Origin: Actinoplanes regularis
GTDB taxonomy: Bacteria; Actinomycetota; Actinomycetes; Mycobacteriales; Micromonosporaceae
Assembly (NCBI RefSeq): GCF_900188005.1
Contig: NZ_FZNR01000002.1
Span: 806,001-870,000 of the forward strand
Reading direction: 5' to 3'
Length of the DNA: 64,000 nt
Shown here: piece by piece, positions 49,911 to 56,918 of the stretch
Position numbering within the stretch: the first letter of the stretch is position 1
Layout: each line of letters starts with the position of its first letter
Notes under the pieces: generated by a model
Databases searched by the model: none
Told to the model about the DNA's origin: nothing
What the model saw: only the letters and a program-made list of their open reading frames with translations
Translations under genes and position numbers: made by a program

Positions 49911-50755
49911 GAGTGGTTCTCCTTCAGCGCAGAGGCGGAATGAACAGTCCAGGGGTCCGTGTCCAGGTCGGACACCACCACATCGACGGGGAACTGCGCA
50001 CGCAGCCAGGCCGCCACGTCGTCCAGCCAGGGCCGCTCGGTGGCCCAGTGCGCGGCGTCGAGCAGCGCGGGGCCGTCGTTCGCGAGATGCTCACCGGCCG
50101 TGTGGTGCCGCAGGTCCGCGCAAAGATACGCGTCCACCCCGGCACGGGCCGCGTCGGCCAGGAAGGAATCGCCGGCACCGCCGCAGACCGCCACCGTGCG
50201 GATCTCCCGCTCCGGATCGCCGGCGGCGCGCACCCCGGCCGTGGTGGCCGGCAGCCGCCGCGCCGCGAGCGCGGTGAGCTCCGCCAGGGTGAGCGGCTCG
50301 GCGAGCGCCCCGATCCGGCCCGCGCCACGACCCTCGCCGGCGGCCACGCCCTCGGCCGGCACCAGCGGGCGCAGCCCGGTCAGGCCGAGCCGGGCCGCGA
50401 GCGCGTCGGAGACACCCGGGTTGGCGATGTCAGCGTTGGTGTGCGCGGTGTAGAGCGCCACCTCGGCACGGATCAGCCGGTGCACGACGCGCCCCTTGAA
50501 GGTGTTCGGGGCGATCGACGACACCGGTTTGAGCAGCAACGGGTGGTGGGCGACGATCAGATCGGCACCGACCTCGAGAGCCTGGTCGACGGTCTCCGGC
50601 ACGCAGTCCACGACGCAGAGGACGCGGGAGACGGCGTGCTCGAACTCGCCGAGCACCAGGCCGACCCGGTCCCAGGACTCCGCCCAGTTCTGGGGGTAAC
50701 GCCCGTCCAGGGCGTCGACCACCTGGCGAACAGTAGGTATAACGGCAGGGTCCAC
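49907..50755 (-). CDS. Nif3-like dinuclear metal-centre protein
   Basis: This 282-residue protein starts at GTG 50755 (MDPAVIPTVRQVVDALDGRYP). It carries Nif3/YqfO metal motifs: WDRVGLVLGE, LIVAHHPLLLKPV (metal His pair), YTAHTNADIANPGV, and the late LRHHTAGEHLAN and LDAAHWATERPWL. Nif3 proteins form toroidal hexamers with a two-metal site; one role proposed is as a GTP cyclohydrolase I type 2 homologue, but this is unsettled. The stop overlaps the zinc-ribbon start by 4 bp. It is the first gene of the three-gene operon. Confidence 0.93.
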   Translation of the reverse strand: MDPAVIPTVRQVVDALDGRYPQNWAESWDRVGLVLGEFEHAVSRVLCVVDCVPETVDQALEVGADLIVAHHPLLLKPVSSIAPNTFKGRVVHRLIRAEVALYTAHTNADIANPGVSDALAARLGLTGLRPLVPAEGVAAGEGRGAGRIGALAEPLTLAELTALAARRLPATTAGVRAAGDPEREIRTVAVCGGAGDSFLADAARAGVDAYLCADLRHHTAGEHLANDGPALLDAAHWATERPWLDDVAAWLRAQFPVDVVVSDLDTDPWTVHSASALKENHS

Positions 50756-50774
50756 GACCGGAAACTCTATACGG

Positions 50775-51359
50775 CTAGGAAACCGCCCCAGGCTCGACTC
50801 GGCTCGCGGCCGTGATGGGGTTACTGACCGCCTGCAGGGCACGACGCCAGGGGAACTGTCCGCGGAACCGGTCGGTCTGACCGGGACCGCCGAACCGGCA
50901 CACGTCCTCGCCGTAGAGGACGTGCACGCCCCAGTCGCGGAGCTTGGCGAGGCTCTCGTGCAGCGACGGGTGCAGGGCCATCACCTTGTTGGTGTACGGG
51001 ACCACGGCGGTCGGTACGCCGTATCCGTAGCCCTCCACCAGGAGACCGAGCACCAGCGTGTCGGTGATCCCGGCGGCCCACTTGTTGACCGTGTTGACGG
51101 TCGCCGGCGCGACGATCATCGCGTCGGCGGGCGGCAGCACGTCCGGGTCGCCGGGATTCTTGTACGACGTTCGTACCGGATGTCCGGTCTGATCCTGCAA
51201 GGCCGCGGCGTCCACGAACTTGCGCCCGTCCGGGGTCGTGATCACGCAGACCTCCCAGCCGTCCCGCTGGGCCATGCTGACCAGGATCCCGACGTCGCGG
51301 GCCATGGGTGAGCCGCACACGAGGATGTACAGCACACCGGGTGAGGGGTTACCCGTCAT
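50775..51359 (-). CDS. Flavoprotein (HFCD/phosphopantothenoylcysteine decarboxylase-like)
   Basis: This 194-residue protein has a flavoprotein fold. It starts MTGNPSPGVLYILVCGSPMA, has a DAMIVAPATVNTVNKWAAGI segment typical of the HFCD FMN site, and ends with VMALHPSLHESLAKLRDWGV. HFCD proteins bind FMN and decarboxylate peptidyl or pantothenoyl cysteines. This one lacks a DfpB half, so the substrate is unknown. The ATG at 51359 is 16 bp after the stop of the HTH-TPR gene, suggesting an operon in which the regulator is first. Confidence 0.88.
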   Translation of the reverse strand: MTGNPSPGVLYILVCGSPMARDVGILVSMAQRDGWEVCVITTPDGRKFVDAAALQDQTGHPVRTSYKNPGDPDVLPPADAMIVAPATVNTVNKWAAGITDTLVLGLLVEGYGYGVPTAVVPYTNKVMALHPSLHESLAKLRDWGVHVLYGEDVCRFGGPGQTDRFRGQFPWRRALQAVSNPITAASRVEPGAVS

Positions 51360-51375
51360 CACGCGCGGACCCACC

Positions 51376-52602
51376 TCATACACCGACTCCCATCTGTTCG
51401 GCCAGCTCCGCGATCGGAGCCGGCGGCGTGCCCCTGGTACGCCGGAGCACGTCGGAAAGGACTTCGTGGGCGAGCGGGCGGCAGCGGATCTCCGAGGGGG
51501 CGAGCCGGTCGCCCTCCAGCAGCATCTCGCCGGCCTTCTCCACGTCGCCGATCTGTGTGTAACCACGGGCGATGTCCAGGTAGTGGTGCGCCCGCCGCTC
51601 AGGCAGCAGGGCGTTGAACCCGGCCCGGTCCATCCGCTCGTGCGTCTCCACCGCTGTCCGCCCGTCGCCGAGCTCCACCGCCGTGGCACAGCGGTGCAAC
51701 TGCACGTTGGTGGGCCCGAAGGAGGTCCAGTAGTGGTTGAAGTCGCCACCCAGCTCGAGGGACGCCTGCTCGGCGCCGCTCAGCAGGTCCCGCACGGTCG
51801 CACTGTCGCCGATCCGGGAGGCCGACATCGCGCCGTTGAGCAGCAGCATCCCGTACACCGAGAGCTGTTCCGCCTCGGGGCGGGACGGCCCGGGCGCGAG
51901 CCGGTTCGCGATGTTGACGTTGACCTCGAGCGACGGGCGGACCCGGCCGAGGGCCAGCAGCGCGCTGCCCACCCGGTAACTGGCCAGCCCCGCCAGCAGT
52001 TGGTCGCCGGCGCGCTGCGAGACCGCGATCGATCGGTCCGCGGCCAGCCAGGAGAGCTCGTGCTCGCCCACCTTCCGCAGCGCCGAGGAGGCGATCTGGT
52101 AGACCTGCCCGAGCAGGTGCGCGGCCTTCGGCGCCTGCTCACTGTTGGCGTGTGCGCTGTCCGCCGCCTGGGCGTCGCGCAGCAGCTTGGGCAGCGCACG
52201 GGCCAGGACGCCGTACTTCGCGTGCTGGTACGTCAGCCAGGCGTGACTGACCGCTTTGTGCATCTCCGCGAGCGGTGGTGATTGCGGCACCGCCTGGAAG
52301 AACGCACTCATCTGGTCATACCGTTCCAGAGCCGCGCGAATCTCCTCGACCTCGACTTGGTCGATGCAGTTCTGCGTCTCCGGCTTGCGCTCCACCTCCT
52401 TGCCCAGCAGCAGCTGGACATCGACCTGGAGCACGTCCGCGATGTCATACACCACGGAGAATTTGTCGAGTCGGCGGACCCCGCGCTCCACCTTGTCGAC
52501 CCAGCTTTTACTCTTGCCCAGCCGGTCCGCGAAGACCTGTTGGGACATCTTGCGCCTGCCTCGCCAGTAGGCGACGCGGCGGCCGATCGGCAGCTCGTCC
52601 AC
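51376..52602 (-). CDS. XRE-family HTH regulator with TPR-like C-terminus
   Basis: This 408-residue protein starts at GTG 52602 behind GGGGGAGG. Residues 8-70 form an XRE-type helix-turn-helix (RRVAYWRGRRKMSQQVFADR ... SKSWVDKVERGVRRLDKFSV). Residues ~100-400 are helical TPR-like repeats (AHLLGQVYQIASSALRKVGE, LASYRVGSALLALGRVRPSL), a layout of many actinobacterial regulators that sense small ligands or peptides. It leads an operon with the flavoprotein. A TTGCAAGTTGCAA palindrome lies 133 bp upstream, in the region shared with the divergent primase-polymerase-like gene. Confidence 0.9.
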   Translation of the reverse strand: MDELPIGRRVAYWRGRRKMSQQVFADRLGKSKSWVDKVERGVRRLDKFSVVYDIADVLQVDVQLLLGKEVERKPETQNCIDQVEVEEIRAALERYDQMSAFFQAVPQSPPLAEMHKAVSHAWLTYQHAKYGVLARALPKLLRDAQAADSAHANSEQAPKAAHLLGQVYQIASSALRKVGEHELSWLAADRSIAVSQRAGDQLLAGLASYRVGSALLALGRVRPSLEVNVNIANRLAPGPSRPEAEQLSVYGMLLLNGAMSASRIGDSATVRDLLSGAEQASLELGGDFNHYWTSFGPTNVQLHRCATAVELGDGRTAVETHERMDRAGFNALLPERRAHHYLDIARGYTQIGDVEKAGEMLLEGDRLAPSEIRCRPLAHEVLSDVLRRTRGTPPAPIAELAEQMGVGV

Positions 52603-52734
52603 GGTGCCTCCCCCACTCACCCGGCGGCCCTTCCGCCGGTTGAGCCATCCGGTGACCTGCAGTTTGAACCGCTCACGTGCGCACAGATCGCACAGCGTGT
52701 GTGATCGCCTGCTCACCGATGCTCGTAGTTTTTC

Positions 52735-52747
52735 TTGCAAGTTGCAA
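52735..52747. promoter_or_regulatory. Palindrome TTGCAAGTTGCAA in divergent HTH/prim-pol promoter region
   Basis: A perfect inverted repeat surrounds a central G, in an AT-rich patch. It shares the 11-nt core TGCAAGTTGCA with 41807-41817. It lies 100 bp before the primase-polymerase-like start and 133 bp before the HTH start. Confidence 0.55.
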
Positions 52748-52846
52748 AGGGTGGATCTGACCGACCCAACGACGTTCGTCTCGCTGGGATACGGCTGTCC
52801 CGCCCGACATGACCGCAGCAGACCCGCATCCGGGGGGAATTGGGCT

Positions 52847-53500
52847 ATGCAGTGGACCAACCGTCAGCCGTTCGTCCCACCGTCGCTTCTCGATCGTCTC
52901 GATAGGACACGCCTGCGCCGGGCGGCACAGACCTACGCCGGGCACGGCTGGGCGGTGGCGCCCGGCGCCTTCCTCGACGGCTCCCGGTTCGCCTGCGGGC
53001 GCCCCGGCTGCCCGATCACCGGTAACCATCCGGCCGTCGACTCCCTCGCCGAGTCGGCCACCACCGATCCCGGCCGGGTGGCCGGGTGGTGGCGGCGCCG
53101 GCCGCACAACGTGCTGCTCACCACCGGCGACGCCTTCGACGTGCTGGAGGTGCCGGCCGTGCTGGGCCGCCCCGCCGCGGACCTGGGCGCCGGCGTGGCC
53201 GGGCCGGTCGCGGTCACCGCGGCCGGTCGCTGGATGTTCCTGGTCCGCCCCGGCTGCCCGCTCCGGGCCGAACTCGACCTGCGGCTGGACGTGGTCCGCC
53301 ACGGGCTGAACTCGTGGATCCCCGCCCCACCGAGCCGGACGATCGAAGGCCCGGTCCGCTGGGTGATCACGCCCACTCAGGTGGACTGGACCCTGCCGGA
53401 CCCGGAACGGGTGCAGGAGATGCTCGCGCGCTCGGTGCGCCGGGCGCCCCGGACACCGATCGTGCCCCGCCAGCTCTCCACCGCGCGGCGCGCCGCCTAG
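52847..53500 (+). CDS. Primase-polymerase (AEP) N-terminal-like protein
   Basis: This 217-residue protein starts at ATG 52847 behind GGGGGGAA. It resembles the bifunctional DNA primase/polymerase (Prim-Pol) N-terminal domain: YAGHGWAVAPGAFLDGSRFA, then CGRPGCPITGNHPA with paired Cys, WWRRRPHNVLLTTGDAFDVLEV and GPVAVTAAGRWMFLV. The acidic pair expected for catalysis (DxE/DxD) is degraded (DAFDVLEV), so activity is doubtful. Actinobacteria have many such stand-alone, apparently non-replicative copies. It is divergent from the HTH-TPR/flavoprotein operon and may share its control. Confidence 0.75.
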   Translation: MQWTNRQPFVPPSLLDRLDRTRLRRAAQTYAGHGWAVAPGAFLDGSRFACGRPGCPITGNHPAVDSLAESATTDPGRVAGWWRRRPHNVLLTTGDAFDVLEVPAVLGRPAADLGAGVAGPVAVTAAGRWMFLVRPGCPLRAELDLRLDVVRHGLNSWIPAPPSRTIEGPVRWVITPTQVDWTLPDPERVQEMLARSVRRAPRTPIVPRQLSTARRAA

Positions 53501-53581
53501 AGCGACGCCGCCCGGTCTCCGGGTGTGTGCACGGGAACACATGTCATCCGACAAGGTATCCCGGACCACGACACGGGGCGA

Positions 53582-53599
53582 GTCATCCGAAGGGATGAC
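53582..53599. promoter_or_regulatory. Inverted repeat GTCATCC-n4-GGATGAC
   Basis: A perfect 7-bp inverted repeat has an additional direct GTCATCCG half-site at 53543-53550 and a partial GGATGA at 53602. It lies in the 298-bp gap between the prim-pol-like and DUF402 genes, 200 bp upstream of the latter. It could be an operator or a weak hairpin terminator. The rest of the gap shows nothing recognisable. Confidence 0.35.
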
Positions 53600-53798
53600 G
53601 CGGATGAATGAAAAATCAGGCGACCAGATCTCTCGACGCGGGCCGTCGGCCGCCATCCAGGCGGGCCCGAACCGCCGAGGGGACACCGGCCGGACCCGCC
53701 TGTCGCGGGTATCCCCGCGGACACTGATAGAGATCGGAGAACCTCGGGGCGAGTTGAGCCACACCCGGTTGCACTGAGGTTGCGCTAGCGTCGCGGGC

Positions 53799-54335
53799 GT
53801 GGATGCGGTGGACCTGGTGTTGCGCAAGTACGACGGCCGGCCGCACCGCCGGGTCACCGGCCGCCTGCTCGGCGAGGACGAGTTCGGCACCTGGATCGGC
53901 ACCCCGCGCGGCACGATGGTGCGGTACAGCTACGGCCTGCGCCGGCTCTCCTGGACCCGATCGGACTCGGTCCGGCTGATCCCCCGGGACGCCTGGTGGA
54001 TGGCGATGTTCTCGGCCGAACCGAGCCGCTCGGAGATCTACTGCGACGTGACCACCCCGGTTCGCCGGACCGGCCCGGCCGAGTTCACCGTGATCGACCT
54101 GGACATCGACCTGATCCGGTTCCACGACCGCCGGGTGGTGATCGACGACGAGGACGAGTTCGCCGCGCACCGGGTCCGCTTCGGATATCCGGACGAGGTG
54201 GTGACCGCGGCCACCGGCGCGGCCACCGAACTGCACGCGGCGCTGACCGGCGACACCGAGCCGTTCGCCGGGCACTACCGGAAGTGGCTCGCCCGGGCCG
54301 CCGCGGCGGGCCGCAGACGACCCCGGCTCCGCTGA
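53799..54335 (+). CDS. DUF402 (FomD/NtdP-like) protein
   Basis: This 178-residue protein has a small beta-barrel DUF402 domain: WWMAMFSAEPSRSEIYCDVT, FTVIDLDIDLIRFHDRRVVI and DDEDEF. The acidic D-x-D-x-D cluster is the metal site in the nucleotide phosphatases FomD and NtdP. It may hydrolyse a nucleoside di- or triphosphate or an activated cyclic phosphonate. The GTG at 53799 is used. The next gene follows 48 bp later on the same strand. Confidence 0.85.
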   Translation: MDAVDLVLRKYDGRPHRRVTGRLLGEDEFGTWIGTPRGTMVRYSYGLRRLSWTRSDSVRLIPRDAWWMAMFSAEPSRSEIYCDVTTPVRRTGPAEFTVIDLDIDLIRFHDRRVVIDDEDEFAAHRVRFGYPDEVVTAATGAATELHAALTGDTEPFAGHYRKWLARAAAAGRRRPRLR

Positions 54336-54383
54336 CCGGCACGCCCCGGAAAACTGTCAGAGGGTAGCCCTAGTTTCACTCCC

Positions 54384-54875
54384 ATGACCGACACAGCACT
54401 CCGCGACTCCCCGATCACTCTCGACCGGCGCCTCCTGCTCGGCGAGACCGACTACCAGGTCACCGTCTTCCCCACCGAGGACCAGCGGCTCGATCTCTGC
54501 ATCGTGAGCAGCGACCGCGACGGCCGGGTGATAAGCGAGATCAGCGGGAGTCTCGCTCCAGGCGACCTGGCCGGCCTCACCGAGGTGCTCGCCTCCACCC
54601 TGGCCGGCCTGATCGCGATGACCGGCATACCCGGCCCCGGCTCGGCGCGGGCGCCGGCCCAGCGGGGCCGGGCACCCAACCGCGGCGCCAGGTGGGAGCT
54701 CGCCGACGACGAGCGCCTCCGTGAGCGCTACCACGAGGGCGCCGGGCAGGCCGAGCTGGCCGCCGAGCTCGGCCGCACCACCGGTGGCGTCCGAGCCCGG
54801 CTGGAGCATCTCGGCGAGATCCCACCGGGCGGCCGGTGGCGGCCGTCCCGCACCGATCCACCGGAGCACGCCTGA
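54384..54875 (+). CDS. Hypothetical protein with C-terminal HTH-like segment
   Basis: This 163-residue protein has an N-terminal half of short strands (YQVTVFPTEDQRLDLCIVSS). A flexible Gly/Pro/Arg linker follows (GPGSARAPAQRGRAPNRG), and the C-terminal ~55 residues resemble a SANT/HTH unit (WELADDERLRERYHEGAG ... LAAELGRTTGGVRARLEHLG). No family is recognised with confidence. The ending looks DNA-binding; the N-terminus may bind a ligand. It lies 48 bp after the DUF402 gene and could be in its transcript. Confidence 0.65.
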   Translation: MTDTALRDSPITLDRRLLLGETDYQVTVFPTEDQRLDLCIVSSDRDGRVISEISGSLAPGDLAGLTEVLASTLAGLIAMTGIPGPGSARAPAQRGRAPNRGARWELADDERLRERYHEGAGQAELAAELGRTTGGVRARLEHLGEIPPGGRWRPSRTDPPEHA

Positions 54876-54998
54876 CCGTGACGGCGGCGGGTCGGCCCAA
54901 CGCCGACCCGCCGCTCGCCGTCCCTCAGCTTTACCGCGATCTTGGCAACTTGAGCCCACGTGTCGTTGCTCAGCGAGAGAGCGGATCGACGCTGCCGG

Positions 54999-55634
54999 TC
55001 AGCCGAGGGGCACGTGGTGAACGTGGGGCCGGCCGCACAGGCGACGCTCGTAGTCCCGCTCCCAGTCCTCCACCTCATGCATGATGTCGATGGCCTCGTC
55101 CAGCGCCTCGTGGTTGGCGCGCGGGACAGCCGACCGGCTCCGGTAGCGGCGGACCTGGTAGACCTCGACACCGGCTCCCCGGGTGTCGACCTTGACGGCG
55201 TTGCGCGGCGAGCCCATCTGCTGGCCGACGTCGGTAGCCGGGGCGAAGACACCCGCCGGCCCGGGAACGACCCGTCTGCCGGTCGCCCGCGGGTCGGCCC
55301 GCACCGCGGCGATGTGCCTGTCCAGGGCCACCGCACTCCGCCCGCGTCCCTCGGGGTCGTCGTGCACGATCTCCCACACCCAGACCTCGCCGGGACCGCC
55401 GTTCCAGCAGACGAGGTCCGCACCACTGCCGTCCCGATCCGAGCAGGTCGTACGTTCCAGCAGTGCCGAGTAGTTGGCGCTGATCTCCAGCGGCCGGCCG
55501 CCGAAGCGGACCACGTTGTGCCGAAGGTTGCGAACCCGCAGGGCAACGGCCGTGTCATGGGCATAGCGGCCGCCGATGTCCCGATCGGTGTCCCGCCAGG
55601 GATCGACCAGACCCGCTGCACTCGTCATGTCCAT
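54999..55634 (-). CDS. Hypothetical protein
   Basis: This 211-residue soluble protein has no recognised motif. It is rich in Arg, Asp and Gly, contains three Cys (two in CSDRDGSGADLVCW), and has an acidic-aromatic helix near the end (DEAIDIMHEVEDWERDYERR). The start may be ATG 55634 or ATG 55628. A CTGTTC-n5-GAACAG inverted repeat lies immediately upstream. It is solitary, flanked by a convergent gene and the tRNA-Val gene. Confidence 0.55.
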   Translation of the reverse strand: MDMTSAAGLVDPWRDTDRDIGGRYAHDTAVALRVRNLRHNVVRFGGRPLEISANYSALLERTTCSDRDGSGADLVCWNGGPGEVWVWEIVHDDPEGRGRSAVALDRHIAAVRADPRATGRRVVPGPAGVFAPATDVGQQMGSPRNAVKVDTRGAGVEVYQVRRYRSRSAVPRANHEALDEAIDIMHEVEDWERDYERRLCGRPHVHHVPLG

Positions 55635-55636
55635 AC

Positions 55637-55653
55637 CTGTTCTGACGGAACAG
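55637..55653 (-). promoter_or_regulatory. Inverted repeat CTGTTC-n5-GAACAG
   Basis: A perfect 6-bp inverted repeat lies 3-19 bp upstream of the hypothetical gene. It overlaps where its ribosome site would be, suggesting a repressor site or an mRNA hairpin. It does not match the actinobacterial LexA box (CGAAC-n4-GTTCG). Confidence 0.35.
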
Positions 55654-55719
55654 CGGAGACCGTCGGTAGGTTTTGGACCGACGACCGCATCGTGTGACGT
55701 CTCCCCGGGTCGGGGTCGT

Positions 55720-55794
55720 TGGTGGGCGCGGTAGGTTTCGAACCTACGACCCCTCGCTTGTAAGGCGAGTGCTCTCCCACTGAGCTACGCGCCC
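55720..55794 (-). tRNA. tRNA-Val (anticodon TAC)
   Basis: The minus strand folds as a cloverleaf. The acceptor is GGGCGCG/CGCGCCC, the D-arm GCTCAGTGGGAGAGC and the anticodon arm CTCGC-CTTACAA-GCGAG, giving anticodon TAC (Val, GTA codons). The T-arm is TAGGTTCGAAACCTA. The discriminator is A, and CCA is encoded (55720-55722), which is not universal in actinobacteria. It lies upstream of nothing else in the same operon. Confidence 0.95.
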
Positions 55795-55840
55795 GGCACC
55801 GCTAGCTACACCGGAGTGGTCATCCTACCCTGCCGCCGGA

Positions 55841-56305
55841 TCAGGACCCCAGGGTGGCGAGCGCGGCTCGCCAGGCGGTCTGATCCCGGGTCTCGCCCGG
55901 CCCGGCCATCTCGGCGAACCGGATGATCCCGTCGGCGTCGATCAGGAACGTGCCGCGGTTCGCGAAGCCGGTCTCCTCGTTGAAAACCCCGAACGACCGG
56001 GCCACCTCACCGTGCGGCCAGAAGTCGGCGAGCAGCGGGAACTCGAAGCCCTCCTGCTCCGCCCAGACCTTGTGGCTGTAGACCGAGTCCACGCTGACGG
56101 TGAGCACCTGCACCCGCTCGTCGGCGTACTCGTCCAGCCGCTTCTGGATCTCGGTCAGCTCGCCGTGGCAGGTCCGGGTGAAGGCGAACGGGTAGAACAC
56201 CAGCAGGACCGCCTTGCGGCCACGGAAGCCGGACAGGCGTACCTCTTGGTTGTTCTGGTCCTTCAGCAGGAAGTCCGGCGCCGGCGCGCCCGTCTCGATC
56301 GGCAC
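55841..56305 (-). CDS. ahpE: 1-Cys peroxiredoxin, AhpE type
   Basis: This 154-residue thioredoxin-fold peroxidase has its peroxidatic Cys at residue 46 in FAFTRTCHGEL. The usual Thr three residues before is present, and a resolving Cys is absent, as in AhpE. LTVSVDSVYSHKVWAEQEGF and RGTFLIDADGIIRF are family segments. It reduces hydroperoxides or peroxynitrite in the cytosol using external thiols. It neighbours the DUF3052 gene upstream (56376-56807) on the same strand, as in M. tuberculosis Rv2238c-Rv2239c. Confidence 0.95.
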   Translation of the reverse strand: MPIETGAPAPDFLLKDQNNQEVRLSGFRGRKAVLLVFYPFAFTRTCHGELTEIQKRLDEYADERVQVLTVSVDSVYSHKVWAEQEGFEFPLLADFWPHGEVARSFGVFNEETGFANRGTFLIDADGIIRFAEMAGPGETRDQTAWRAALATLGS

Positions 56306-56375
56306 GAGGTCAGCCTAGTCACGCCGATCGGCCGGCGTCCTGCGGGACGCCGGCCTGGGCTGGGGTAACGGTGAG

Positions 56376-56807
56376 CTACTTCTTCTTGGCGCCCCGAGGG
56401 GAGACGAGCCGAGCCCCGGTCCAGTCCTTGCCGGCGTTCACCGTCGAGGTCTGCTGGAGGCCGGCGGTCGGTGCCGACTCGCTGATCTCGCTCGGCTCGA
56501 CGTGGCCGTCGCGGCCGGCCTTGGGGGTCAGCAACCACACCACGCCGTTGTCGGCGAGGGGGCCAAGTGCATCGGTGAGCAGCTCGAACAGATCACCGTC
56601 GCCGTCGCGGTACCACAACAGCACCGCGTCGACGACCTCGTCGGTGTCCTCATCGACCAGCTCACCGACGCGTTCGGTCAGGGCGTCACGGAGATCCTCG
56701 TCGACGTCATCGTCGTAACCCATCTCCATGACCACCATGTTCGGCTCGAAGCCGAACCGGTCCGCCAGGCTGCGTACGCCGTCGGCCTGACCCGCGGTCG
56801 CGCTCAC
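56376..56807 (-). CDS. DUF3052 protein (Rv2239c-like)
   Basis: This 143-residue acidic protein starts at GTG 56807 behind GGAGGA. It has the DUF3052 pattern FGFEPNMVVMEMGYDDDVDE and VVDAVLLWYRDGDGDLFELL, then DNGVVWLLTPKAGRDGHVE. It lacks membrane segments, and its end is basic (RGAKKK). The function is unknown; the gene is conserved beside ahpE and aceE across actinobacteria, which hints at central metabolism. It lies 70 bp upstream of ahpE. Confidence 0.9.
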   Translation of the reverse strand: MSATAGQADGVRSLADRFGFEPNMVVMEMGYDDDVDEDLRDALTERVGELVDEDTDEVVDAVLLWYRDGDGDLFELLTDALGPLADNGVVWLLTPKAGRDGHVEPSEISESAPTAGLQQTSTVNAGKDWTGARLVSPRGAKKK

Positions 56808-56868
56808 TGTCCAAATCCTCCTAGCCGTCAAAAAGCCTTTGAAATTGCTCTGGAACTTTGGGGGTAGT

Positions 56869-56914
56869 CCACACACTCCGGGCCCCGGACGCAAGTGGCA
56901 CACCGGGTGTGTGG
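56869..56914 (-). terminator. Hairpin after the E1 dehydrogenase gene
   Basis: CCACACAC-T-CCGG (56869-56881) pairs with CCGG-GTGTGTGG (56903-56914), with one bulged base. It starts 5 bp beyond the E1 gene stop and is followed by a C-run on the minus strand. Confidence 0.5.
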
Positions 56915-56918
56915 CAAT

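Noticed and set aside
55637..55653. LexA (SOS) box
   Set aside because: CTGTTC-n5-GAACAG does not match the actinobacterial CGAAC-n4-GTTCG consensus.
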